Shown: positions 47,415-55,888 of the stretch, in pieces
Position numbering within the stretch: the stretch's first letter is position 1
Layout of the letters: the number at the start of each line of letters is the position of its first letter
DNA from: Ruoffia halotolerans
GTDB taxonomy: Bacteria > Bacillota > Bacilli > Lactobacillales > Aerococcaceae
DNA: 64,000 nucleotides
Assembly (NCBI RefSeq): GCF_014049385.1
Contig: NZ_JACAOA010000008.1
Location: 27,319 to 91,318 of the forward strand
Reading direction: 5' to 3'
Notes under the pieces: generated by a model
What the model saw: only the letters and a program-made list of their open reading frames with translations
What the model was told of the DNA's origin: nothing
Databases searched by the model: none
Translations under genes and position numbers: made by a program

Positions 47415-48923
47415 ATGGAAACATTTAAAGAAAAAATAAAACAGCCCCTTTCCCTTAAGTGGAAATGGGGAATTTTATTATTTACATTTTTTGCGCCAGT
47501 TATCATCATTAGTTTAACTTGGTATCATCAAGATGTAAATGATAATTTAAGTAAGCAAGTTTATGATACGTATCAGAATAAATACGAAAACATTGATGAA
47601 TATTTTCAGCAATTTACTTTTCCATTTTTGGTGTATAACCAATCTGAAACAACAGCCCGTCCATTATCAGACGAACAATATCAAGTTCAAAGGAATGCTG
47701 TAAGCAACTTAGAGTATTTTGAAGATGAATATACGACTATTCGATTGTTCAGTGAATCAAATCAGTTAATTTATGAAACAATGACATTGAACTTACCATC
47801 GATTAATCATTCAGATCAATTGCAAGAAGTGCAACATAACGGCGAAACTTTTTTAATGGGTTATAACACCGTGGTTTCTGATTCAACAGGTAAAAAAATT
47901 GGTTCGTTCCAGTTGATTGTGAAACCAGAATATTATACAAATATTATTCAACATCAAAATCAATTATTTTGGCGCGTGTTATTATTAATCGTCGTTATTA
48001 TTGGCGTATTGTCATTTGTTTTAAGTCATCGTTTCCTAAGACCTTTAACTTATCTTAATAACTCATTGGATTTGGTAGAAGAAGAAAACTTATCTGACAT
48101 TCGGGTTAGAAAACCAGTCTCAGAGGATGAGTGGAGCGATTTAAGTATACACGTGAATAAGTTACTAGATAAAATTGATAAATATGTCACAAACCAAAAG
48201 CAATTCGTCGAAGATGTATCACATGAATTAAGAACACCTGTTGCTATTGTTGAAGGTCACTTGAAATTATTAAATCGGTGGGGTAAAGATGATCCCGAAG
48301 TTCTTGAAGAATCCATCGCCTCTTCATTACAAGAAATAACGAGAATGAAAGGCTTAGTACAAGAAATGTTAGATCTTTCTCGAGCGGAGAATGTGGATAT
48401 CGATTATAAAGATGAGATAACAGAAGTCTATTCGACAACCGAGCAAGTATTCAATAACTTTAAAATTATCCACGAAGATTTTGATTTCTATCTTGATTCC
48501 GATGATGATGGTGAAAGCTTATATATTCAAGCATTTCGAAATCATATTGAACAAGTTCTTATTATTTTACTGGATAATGCTGTTAAATATAGCCGCGACC
48601 GTAAAGAAATTCACGTATCTATCAGTAAGAGTTTTACTAAAGTTGAGATTGCGATACAAGATTTTGGTGAAGGTATGACTGATGATGATAAAGAAAAAGT
48701 ATTTGGTCGTTTTTATCGAATTGATAAAGCAAGATCACGTGATAAAGGTGGGAATGGTTTAGGCTTAAGTATTGCGAAACAATTAGTTGAAGGGTACAAA
48801 GGGGCGATTCGAGTGGAGAGTGTAATTAATCACGGTTCGATATTTTATATTGAATTTCCAATTTTGAATGACACTCGACAAATATATAAGAGTAAGCAAA
48901 TTGCCGAACGTAAAAAACTATAA
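47415..48923 (+). CDS. csrS: Sensor histidine kinase (CsrS/ArlS type)
   Basis: The 502-residue kinase has two membrane helices (about residues 17-37 and 185-205) flanking an extracellular sensor domain of about 145 residues. A HAMP-like segment, the H-box with His270 (VSHELRTPV), and an ATPase domain with N-box LLDNAVKYS, G1 DFGEGM and G2 GNGLGLS follow. The signal is unknown; CsrS of streptococci senses magnesium and LL-37. It is translated with csrR from one transcript. Confidence 0.88.
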   Translation: METFKEKIKQPLSLKWKWGILLFTFFAPVIIISLTWYHQDVNDNLSKQVYDTYQNKYENIDEYFQQFTFPFLVYNQSETTARPLSDEQYQVQRNAVSNLEYFEDEYTTIRLFSESNQLIYETMTLNLPSINHSDQLQEVQHNGETFLMGYNTVVSDSTGKKIGSFQLIVKPEYYTNIIQHQNQLFWRVLLLIVVIIGVLSFVLSHRFLRPLTYLNNSLDLVEEENLSDIRVRKPVSEDEWSDLSIHVNKLLDKIDKYVTNQKQFVEDVSHELRTPVAIVEGHLKLLNRWGKDDPEVLEESIASSLQEITRMKGLVQEMLDLSRAENVDIDYKDEITEVYSTTEQVFNNFKIIHEDFDFYLDSDDDGESLYIQAFRNHIEQVLIILLDNAVKYSRDRKEIHVSISKSFTKVEIAIQDFGEGMTDDDKEKVFGRFYRIDKARSRDKGGNGLGLSIAKQLVEGYKGAIRVESVINHGSIFYIEFPILNDTRQIYKSKQIAERKKL

Positions 48924-48940
48924 TGTTTATTCCATAATAA

Positions 48941-49010
48941 AAAAACGGATATGCGTCTGTTGTGACTTCCTAAGCTAAGGAAGTGCAACAGAATAGCGTA
49001 TCCGTTTTTT
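48941..49010. terminator. Very long bidirectional terminator hairpin
   Basis: A nearly symmetrical 70-base hairpin pairs AAAAACGGATA with TATCCGTTTTT, CTGTTG with CAACAG, and ACTTCCTT with AAGGAAGT, with small internal loops. T tracts on both strands let it end csrS and the convergent yidC. Confidence 0.88.
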
Positions 49011-49037
49011 ATGTATAAATTTATGTTTTAAAATTGA

Positions 49038-49994
49038 TTAACGTCTTTGTTTACCTTCGTTACGGCGTTTTTTATTGGAAGTATTGACATTGTCTTTTGT
49101 CGGTACTAAGCGTTTTGAATCACCTTTGTTCGTATTTTTAGCTTTAATTGCTTTTTTACGAGGTGTACGTTTAACATGTGCATATTTTTCAGCTTCAGCT
49201 TCCATTTCTTTTTCAATTCTTGGTCTTACCACTTTATTCATATAAAGTTGTTGGAAGATTGCGAATACTCCACCAGTTAAGAAGTAAATTCCTAATCCAG
49301 CAGCAGAGGCATACGTAATCCAACCAATCATTAGCGGGTTCACTAACATCATAGTACGTGAGGTTTGTTGTGCTTGTGGGTTATCAGATTGTGGTGTATT
49401 CTTTTGCATCATCCAACCTTGTAATGCATAAAGTAGAACAACACCGATAACAAGCGGAATACTTTGCTCACCTAAGTTAATACCTAAGAAGTTACTCCTT
49501 AAGATTTCTGGAGATGAACGAATTGCAGTATACACAGCAGAAATAATTGGCATTTGGATAATTAGAGGTAAACATCCTGCTAAACCACCGAACATATTAA
49601 TGTCATATTTCTTATATACTTGCATGAGTTCTTGTTGTAATGCTGCTTTTTCATTTTGATCGTTTGTTTCTTCCATTTCAGCATTGATTTCATCAATCTC
49701 AGGCTGAGCGATTTTCATTTTTGATTGACTAATCATTGAATTTTTAGTCATATTTAATGATGATGGCATCATAAGTAATCGTGTGATGATTGTAATAATT
49801 ATGATTGCTACTCCGTAGCTACCACCGAAAATCCCAGCAAGCCAGTCCATTAGATTGGATGCAGGTCGACCAATATACTCATAAACCCATCCAGAAGGGT
49901 TACCAGCACTATCGTAAGAGACACAGCCGGACATAACTAGTATAACAACTGCTAGAAGTCCAATAATTTTTATCCATTTTTGCTTCTTTTTCAT
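49038..49994 (-). CDS. yidC: Membrane protein insertase YidC (SpoIIIJ type)
   Basis: YidC inserts membrane proteins, alone or with SecYEG. The 318-residue protein starts with a lipoprotein signal peptide (lipobox MSGC, Cys24) and has five membrane helices, with a hydrophilic-groove arginine expected in the first (ITRLLMMPSS). A long basic C-terminal tail would bind ribosomes. It lies 95 bases downstream of acyP on the same strand. The lipobox shows that lipoprotein export exists in this organism. Confidence 0.95.
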   Translation of the reverse strand: MKKKQKWIKIIGLLAVVILVMSGCVSYDSAGNPSGWVYEYIGRPASNLMDWLAGIFGGSYGVAIIIITIITRLLMMPSSLNMTKNSMISQSKMKIAQPEIDEINAEMEETNDQNEKAALQQELMQVYKKYDINMFGGLAGCLPLIIQMPIISAVYTAIRSSPEILRSNFLGINLGEQSIPLVIGVVLLYALQGWMMQKNTPQSDNPQAQQTSRTMMLVNPLMIGWITYASAAGLGIYFLTGGVFAIFQQLYMNKVVRPRIEKEMEAEAEKYAHVKRTPRKKAIKAKNTNKGDSKRLVPTKDNVNTSNKKRRNEGKQRR

Positions 49995-50089
49995 CTAAGT
50001 TATCACTCCATTAAAATTCATACTCTACTATAATATAGAAAAGAGCTGAAGAATTCAATCAGATTTTCACTATATTTAATTAACAAAAG

Positions 50090-50365
50090 TTAATATACTA
50101 CAGAAAAATCATCATAAACTTTATCGAGTTGCAATTCATTGATGGCAACATCTTTAATTTTCATAAAGTGATGTTGAGGTTGCTTGATTTGCTCAACCAT
50201 CTTGTTCAAGGTATCATCATCGGTTTGAACGATAATTTTCACATCACCGTCAGACAGATTTCTTACATTTCCTTTAACGTCAAGATCTTTTGCAATTTGG
50301 CTTACATAATTTCTAAAGCCAACTCCTTGTACGCGTCCTGATACGATTAATTCAGTTGTTTTCAT
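50090..50365 (-). CDS. acyP: Acylphosphatase
   Basis: This small enzyme (91 residues) hydrolyses acyl phosphates. The catalytic-arginine motif G-R-V-Q-G-V-G-F-R (about residues 9-17) and the asparagine in VRNLSDGDV are present. The start is ATG 50365, preceded by GGGAG; the longer frame from 50440 runs through the promoter and is rejected. A possible -10 TACAAT lies at 50397-50392. It is divergent from ftsK. Confidence 0.95.
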   Translation of the reverse strand: MKTTELIVSGRVQGVGFRNYVSQIAKDLDVKGNVRNLSDGDVKIIVQTDDDTLNKMVEQIKQPQHHFMKIKDVAINELQLDKVYDDFSVVY

Positions 50366-50440
50366 GTAATCACTCCCTTTCTTTTGTTTACATTGTAACA
50401 CAGAATTTCTAATAAAGAATTCGATATATCCACCATTCAA

Positions 50441-50449
50441 TGCTATAAT
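50441..50449 (+). promoter_or_regulatory. Extended -10 promoter of ftsK
   Basis: TGC followed by TATAAT (50444-50449) is 47 bases before the ftsK start; no strong -35 is seen. Confidence 0.5.
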
Positions 50450-50496
50450 TAATGATACGTAAAGTTTAGAGAATAGAAGAACAAGGAGGATGGTCC

Positions 50497-53259
50497 ATGA
50501 CGAAAAAGAAGAAGGCTCAAACTAAAAAGTCAGAGCAAGTAAGTGATCATTCAAAACATTATATTTATTTAATTATAGGCTTGATTGTCGCTTTTATATC
50601 GATAATAGCCTTATTTAATTGGGGATTTTTTGGTTCACTTGTCTTAAATACATTTCGATTATTTGTCGGGGAGGCGTATGATTTATTATTAGTTGGAATT
50701 GCTTTTATTGGATTAGCAATGTTTGTGAAGCGTTCTATCGTTAATATCCCCGCATTAAAGTTAATGGGAACATTGTTTATATTAATAGCTATGACGACTT
50801 TACTTCATTTTAATCAATTTTATCCCTTAGAACCTTTACCAGATTCCATTTTTGCCATTACTTTTGATATTTTCAAAAATGAATTTGTGACCGGACAAAA
50901 CCAAGTCAGTCTTGGCGGTGGGATGCTTGGTGCAGTTTTTTATGTGAGTTTTGGTTATTTATTTGGACAATGGGGAACATTTTTATTAGTAGGTATTGTG
51001 TTTTTTATTGGACTTTTTATGACTACAGGTGTGACTTTTGAAGCATTTATTAATGCAATTAAACACTTTTTCACTTTAATATATAGAGGATTTAAACGAG
51101 TTGGAAACACAATTAGTGAAGTTCGTTCTACATATATAGAATCTTTCGTAGAAGAAGAGGAAATTACAGAAGACATCGAACCTGTGGTTGAAGAACCTAT
51201 TTATGAACAAAATGATTCATTTAATGAATATGAGGATTACTCAAGGGAAGAAGTGTCGTATGAAAGTAAGCAAAGACCTCAGAGAAGAGGTTTATTTGAT
51301 AAAATAAAGGACAAATTTAATGTCAACGATGCTGAGGAAACGACCGAACAGTGGCAACCCCGTTATCAGCCTTCCATTAAAGTAGATAAAGAACCTAGTT
51401 GGGAAGTATATGATGATACGGATGCACTTGCGTCTACAGCAGCTAGTGAACGTGCAAGACTAGAACGAGATAAAGATTTAGTCTTAGATTTAGATTATTT
51501 TGACCAAATTTCTAATCATGCAAAAGAAGATGAGTCAGAATCAGTTGTTGATATGCCACAGCAATCTGATTATGACTACAATAATCCATCTGATTGGGAT
51601 GCGCCAACGACTTTTGAAGAAGAATCTTATAACAAAGTAGAAATTGATGCAGTTGATGATATTTTGGCTCATGAGATTGCTGGTACCTTACCTGAAGAAC
51701 CGACAAACCAAGAAATGGTTCAATATTCTAATGCCGCTCATTGGCAACAACAATCTGATAATATCCAAAACACTACTGATAATGATTTAGATTCTGTTCT
51801 TGAACAAAGCAGTAAAGCCAATCTAACTCAGAAAAAAGAATCGAAAAAAAGTAAGCATAAAGGGTATAAATTACCATCAAAAAACTTATTAACGAAAATT
51901 CCGCCGGTGGATCAATCTGAAGAATACAAACGGATTAATGAAAACATCGATAAACTTGAAAGAACATTTAAAAGTTTTGGTGTAGATGCTAAAGTTGTTA
52001 AAGCAAATTTAGGTCCATCGGTTACGAAATATGAAATTGAACCAGCTATTGGTGTGAAAGTAAGTAAAATTGTTTCATTATCTGATGATATTGCACTATC
52101 ACTAGCAGCCAGAGATATTCGTATGGAAGCTCCGATTCCAGGCAAATCATTAATTGGGATAGAAGTACCAAATACTCAAGTGAGCCCAGTTTCTTTTTGG
52201 GAAATTGTAGATGCGGCCTTAAAATCACCAAATCTTTTAGAAGTGCCTTTAGGACGAGATATATCAGGATCAGTGTGTACAGCCGATTTAACTAAAATGC
52301 CTCACTTACTAATTGCTGGTGCAACGGGGAGTGGTAAATCAGTGGGAATGAATGTTATTATTGCTTCTTTATTAATGAAGGCAAAACCTAATGAAGTGAA
52401 ATTCTTAATGATTGACCCTAAAAAAGTTGAGTTGACTATGTATAATGAATTACCTCATCTTTTATCTCCTGTAGTTACTAACCCGAGAAAAGCGGCTCAA
52501 GCATTAAATAATGTAGTCCAAGAGATGGAACATCGTTATGAATTATTTGCAGCATCTGGTGTAAGAAACGTAGATAGCTATAATGACTATATTGAAGAGC
52601 AAAATAAAAATGAAGGAACTGGCTATGAAAGACTGCCAAAAATTGTGGTCTTTATTGACGAGTTAGCAGACTTAATGCTAGTAGCTAGTAATGAAGTTGA
52701 GAATGCGATAATTCGCTTAGCTCAAATGGCACGTGCTGCTGGTATCCATATGATTATCGCAACTCAAAGACCATCCGTAGATGTTATCACTGGGATAATA
52801 AAAGCTAATGTGCCTTCAAGGTTAGCCTTTGCGGTTTCAAGTGGGACTGATTCGAGAACAATCTTAGATTCAAACGGTGCTGAGAAGTTACTTGGTAGAG
52901 GAGATATGCTATTCCAACCAATGGGTATGAATAAACCATTACGTGTTCAAGGTGGATATATTTCTGATGCTGAAGTAGAGCGTATTACAGACTTTATCAA
53001 AGATCAAAGTGAGCCTGAGTATGATGAAGCGATTGTTGTGACAGATGAAAGTCTTGAAAAAGCTAATGCATCTGATGACGAATACTTTGAAGATGCGGTT
53101 GCACTTATTAAAGAACAAGAAACAATCAGTATCTCTCAATTACAAAGAAGATTTAGAATTGGTTATAATCGAGCAGCAAGATTAATCGATGATATGGAAG
53201 CTTTAGGTTTAGTAAGTGAACCTGATGGAAGTAAACCAAGACAAGTCTTAATAGATTAA
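50497..53259 (+). CDS. ftsK: DNA translocase FtsK/SpoIIIE
   Basis: FtsK pumps chromosome ends through the closing septum and helps dimer resolution. The 920-residue protein has four or five N-terminal membrane helices (to about residue 185), an acidic Ser/Asp/Glu-rich linker to about 460, and the motor domain. Walker A is GATGSGKS, and the [10 protein letters not shown] and FIDELADLM blocks are typical. A C-terminal winged-helix gamma domain reads [23 protein letters not shown] precedes the ATG. Confidence 0.96.
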   Translation: MTKKKKAQTKKSEQVSDHSKHYIYLIIGLIVAFISIIALFNWGFFGSLVLNTFRLFVGEAYDLLLVGIAFIGLAMFVKRSIVNIPALKLMGTLFILIAMTTLLHFNQFYPLEPLPDSIFAITFDIFKNEFVTGQNQVSLGGGMLGAVFYVSFGYLFGQWGTFLLVGIVFFIGLFMTTGVTFEAFINAIKHFFTLIYRGFKRVGNTISEVRSTYIESFVEEEEITEDIEPVVEEPIYEQNDSFNEYEDYSREEVSYESKQRPQRRGLFDKIKDKFNVNDAEETTEQWQPRYQPSIKVDKEPSWEVYDDTDALASTAASERARLERDKDLVLDLDYFDQISNHAKEDESESVVDMPQQSDYDYNNPSDWDAPTTFEEESYNKVEIDAVDDILAHEIAGTLPEEPTNQEMVQYSNAAHWQQQSDNIQNTTDNDLDSVLEQSSKANLTQKKESKKSKHKGYKLPSKNLLTKIPPVDQSEEYKRINENIDKLERTFKSFGVDAKVVKANLGPSVTKYEIEPAIGVKVSKIVSLSDDIALSLAARDIRMEAPIPGKSLIGIEVPNTQVSPVSFWEIVDAALKSPNLLEVPLGRDISGSVCTADLTKMPHLLIAGATGSGKSVGMNVIIASLLMKAKPNEVKFLMIDPKKVELTMYNELPHLLSPVVTNPRKAAQALNNVVQEMEHRYELFAASGVRNVDSYNDYIEEQNKNEGTGYERLPKIVVFIDELADLMLVASNEVENAIIRLAQMARAAGIHMIIATQRPSVDVITGIIKANVPSRLAFAVSSGTDSRTILDSNGAEKLLGRGDMLFQPMGMNKPLRVQGGYISDAEVERITDFIKDQSEPEYDEAIVVTDESLEKANASDDEYFEDAVALIKEQETISISQLQRRFRIGYNRAARLIDDMEALGLVSEPDGSKPRQVLID

Positions 53260-53264
53260 AATGT

Positions 53265-53308
53265 AAATGCCTAGTAGATCTACGTTTACTACTAGGTATT
53301 TTTTTATT
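53265..53308 (+). terminator. Terminator after ftsK
   Basis: AAATGCCTAGTAG (53265-53277) pairs with CTACTAGGTATTT (53289-53301) and is followed by a T run. Confidence 0.88.
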
Positions 53309-53380
53309 TTGAGCAAACTTTTTATGAAAATGTTGTTAAATCAATGATTGAAAGAGCATAGAAAAAGTCGAAAAGTTCAA

Positions 53381-53428
53381 AAAAACACAACCGCTTACAT
53401 TGTGTTTTTGAGAAGCTTACGGTATAAT
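53381..53428 (+). promoter_or_regulatory. Promoter of first BMP gene with overlapping inverted repeat
   Basis: TTGTGT (53400-53405) and TATAAT (53423-53428) are 17 bases apart. AAAAACACAA (53381-53390) and TTGTGTTTTT (53400-53409) form a perfect 10-bp inverted repeat covering the -35. The nine-base centre includes CCGCTTACA, which resembles half of a catabolite-responsive element (opposite strand TGTAAGCGG). An operator is likely; its protein is not certain. Confidence 0.65.
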
Positions 53429-53458
53429 TTTAAATGAACAAAAAAGGAGGAAGATTTA

Positions 53459-54484
53459 ATGAAAAAATTACTTAAATTGTCTGCTGTAGCTTTAATGGCT
53501 GCAGGAGTTGCATTACCAACGATGGTGGCAGCACAAGAAGAGTTTTCTGCTATCATGATTACAGATATTGGTGGGGTAGATGACAAATCATTTAACCAAT
53601 CAGCATGGGAAGGATTAACTGCATGGGGTGAAGAACACGGTAAAGAACGTGGAGTGAGTGGATATGACTACTTACAATCAAACAGTGACTCAGACTTTGT
53701 TACAAACATTAACACGGCTTTATCATCAAACTTTGATATAATTTTTGGTATTGGATTTAAATTAGAGCCAGCGATTAATGATATGGCACAACAATATCCG
53801 GACCGTCACTTTGCCATTGTAGATGCTGTGGTTGATCAACCTAATGTGGCTTCATTAAACTTTAAAGACCATGAAGCAGCATTCTTAGCTGGAGTTGCCG
53901 CGGCATTAACAACTGAAACTGATCACCTAGGCTTCGTTGGTGGAGTTGAAGGGGTTGTTATTGACCGCTTTGAAGCAGGATTCGTTGCAGGGGCAGAAGC
54001 AATTAACCCAGATATCGAAATTTCTGTAGAATACGCAGGTAGCTTCGGTGATGCTTCACGAGGTAAACAAATTGCAGCAGCAATGTACGCGAACGATGCA
54101 GATATTATCTTCCATGCATCTGGAGATACAGGGAATGGAGTATTCTCAGAGGCAAAAGACTTAGTAACAAACGACCCTTCACGTAATTTATGGGTAATCG
54201 GGGTTGACCGTGACCAAGCAGAAGAAGGTATCGTAACTGTTGATGGAGAAGAACGCCACTTAACATTAACTTCTACATTAAAACAAGTTGGAGATGCAGT
54301 GAAACAATTTGCTGAGCAAACTGAAGCCGATGGCTTTACCTCTGGTAACACTGTCTATGGTTTAGCAGACGGTGGAGTTGAATTAACTGAAGGTCAATTA
54401 ACTGAGGAAGTTAAAGAAGCAATCGAAGATTATCGTCAACAAATTGTTAATGGGGAAATTGAAGTTCCAGAAACGCCAGAATAA
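53459..54484 (+). CDS. BMP family (PnrA-like) nucleoside-binding protein 1, no lipobox
   Basis: This 341-residue solute-binding protein belongs to the BMP/PnrA family, with DIGGVDDKSFNQSAWEG near the N-terminus and GFVGGVEG and FEAGFVAGA in the core. In characterised members it feeds purine nucleosides to an ABC importer. The signal peptide ends MVAA before QEEFSA (about residue 25). There is no cysteine anywhere, so the usual lipid anchor is impossible. It shares most of its length with the next gene, which indicates tandem duplication. A strong AAAGGAGG precedes the ATG. Confidence 0.9.
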   Translation: MKKLLKLSAVALMAAGVALPTMVAAQEEFSAIMITDIGGVDDKSFNQSAWEGLTAWGEEHGKERGVSGYDYLQSNSDSDFVTNINTALSSNFDIIFGIGFKLEPAINDMAQQYPDRHFAIVDAVVDQPNVASLNFKDHEAAFLAGVAAALTTETDHLGFVGGVEGVVIDRFEAGFVAGAEAINPDIEISVEYAGSFGDASRGKQIAAAMYANDADIIFHASGDTGNGVFSEAKDLVTNDPSRNLWVIGVDRDQAEEGIVTVDGEERHLTLTSTLKQVGDAVKQFAEQTEADGFTSGNTVYGLADGGVELTEGQLTEEVKEAIEDYRQQIVNGEIEVPETPE

Positions 54485-54496
54485 AACACGAACAAT
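54484..54496 (+). promoter_or_regulatory. PurBox-like motif upstream of second BMP gene
   Basis: AAACACGAACAAT matches 11 of 13 positions of the lactococcal PurBox AWWWCCGAACWWT. Its centre is about 75 bases before the predicted start of transcription, the spacing known for PurR-activated promoters in Lactococcus. It begins at the last base of the previous gene. Confidence 0.4.
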
Positions 54497-54530
54497 AACG
54501 GCATAATTAAAGAGATAATACGTCAAACTA

Positions 54531-54559
54531 TTGAGAGCTCGTTTTTTATAACATATAAT
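54531..54559 (+). promoter_or_regulatory. Promoter of second BMP gene
   Basis: TTGAGA (54531-54536) and TATAAT (54554-54559) have a 17-base spacer, so the second copy can be transcribed independently of the first. Confidence 0.78.
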
Positions 54560-54591
54560 ACCTTTAGACATTAACTAAGGGAGGAAATACA

Positions 54592-55620
54592 TTGAACAAA
54601 TTACTTAAATTATCAACAATTGCTCTACTTGCCGGAGGATTAGCTTCTCCAATTTTTGCTAACGCACAAGAAGATTTTAGTGCAATCATGATTACTGACC
54701 AAGGTGGGGTAGATGATAAATCATTTAACCAATCTGCATGGGAAGGTTTACAACTATGGGGAGAAGAGAATGGCCTAGAAAGAGGTACTTCTGGTTTTGA
54801 TTATTTAGAATCAGCAACTGACTCAGACTACATTACTAACTTAAACACGGCGGTTCAAAGTGGTTTTGATTTAATTTATGGAGTAGGGTTCAAATTAGAA
54901 GCAGCGATTAATGATGTTGCTCAACAATATCCAGATCAACAGTTTGCGATTATTGACTCTGTAGTGGACCAACCAAATGTTGCTTCTATTAATTTCCAAG
55001 ACAATGAAGCAGCTTTTCTAGCTGGTGTTGCTGCAGCTTCAACTACTGAAACAAATAAGATTGGATTTATTGGTGGAGTTGAAGGGGTTGTACTTGATCG
55101 TTTCGAGGCAGGCTTTGTCGCTGGTGCTGAAGCAGTTAATCCTGACATCGAAGTCACAGTTGAATATGTTGGAAGTTTTGCTGATGCACCACGTGGTCGT
55201 CAATTAGCAGCAGCAATGTATGCAGCAGATACAGATATTATTTTCCAAGCTGCTGGAGATTCAGGTAACGGAGTCTTCTCAGAAGCAAAAGATTTAGTTT
55301 CTGCTGATCCAGAACGTAATATTTGGGTTATCGGAGCTGATATGGATCAAGACGCTGAAGGGATTATTGAAATTGATGGAGAAGAACGCGGTATAACTTT
55401 GACTTCGACGTTAAAACAAATCGGTGATTCTATCCAATTATTTACAAATGAAACAAAAGCAGGTAACTTCGAAGCTGGAACACAAGTCTTTGGGTTAGCT
55501 GATGGTGGAGTTGACTTAGCTGAAGGAAATCTTTCAGAAGAAGTTTTAACAACTGTAAATGATTACCGTCAACAAATTATTGATGGTGAAATTGAAGTCC
55601 CAGAAACTCCTGAAAACTAA
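54592..55620 (+). CDS. BMP family (PnrA-like) nucleoside-binding protein 2, no lipobox
   Basis: This 342-residue protein is a paralogue of the preceding one, with the same DQGGVDDKSFNQSAWEG and FIGGVEGVVLDRFEAGF blocks and the same C-terminal EIEVPETPE. The signal peptide ends FANA before QEDFSA (about residue 25). Again no cysteine is present. The start is TTG 54592, seven bases after AAGGGAGG. It has its own promoter and a terminator behind it, before the transporter genes. Ligand differences from copy 1 cannot be read from sequence. Confidence 0.9.
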   Translation: MNKLLKLSTIALLAGGLASPIFANAQEDFSAIMITDQGGVDDKSFNQSAWEGLQLWGEENGLERGTSGFDYLESATDSDYITNLNTAVQSGFDLIYGVGFKLEAAINDVAQQYPDQQFAIIDSVVDQPNVASINFQDNEAAFLAGVAAASTTETNKIGFIGGVEGVVLDRFEAGFVAGAEAVNPDIEVTVEYVGSFADAPRGRQLAAAMYAADTDIIFQAAGDSGNGVFSEAKDLVSADPERNIWVIGADMDQDAEGIIEIDGEERGITLTSTLKQIGDSIQLFTNETKAGNFEAGTQVFGLADGGVDLAEGNLSEEVLTTVNDYRQQIIDGEIEVPETPEN

Positions 55621-55631
55621 TCGTTTTTAGT

Positions 55632-55661
55632 AAAAGGCGCCTCGTGGAGGTGCCTTTTTTT
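55632..55661 (+). terminator. Terminator after second BMP gene
   Basis: AAAAGGCGCCTC (55632-55643) pairs with GAGGTGCCTTTT (55647-55658) through one G-U pair, followed by Ts. It separates binding-protein genes from the importer genes. Confidence 0.88.
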
Positions 55662-55888
55662 ATCACGATTTACAATTATCAGAATGAATCATTTATAATT
55701 AAGAAAGTTAACTAATAAACATTTACAAAGTACTAATTTAGATAAGTGAAAATACAAATTATTTAACAAAACTGCAATTATAGAATACTATAATACGATT
55801 TTTACTATGCTTTTTTAGTATACTTGTCTATAATTATATATGATATAACAGATTGCAAAATTATAAGTATAGAATGTGAGGAGCAATT

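Noticed and set aside
53355..53380. PurBox-like CGAAA motif upstream of the first BMP gene
   Set aside because: It lacks the conserved final C of CGAAC and is about 64 rather than 75 bases from the predicted start, so it does not support PurR control.
53923..54351. 142-codon open frame on the minus strand inside the first BMP gene
   Set aside because: It is antisense to a clear family gene, has no ribosome-binding site and shows no recognisable domain. The similar open frame opposite the second copy follows from the shared coding sequence.
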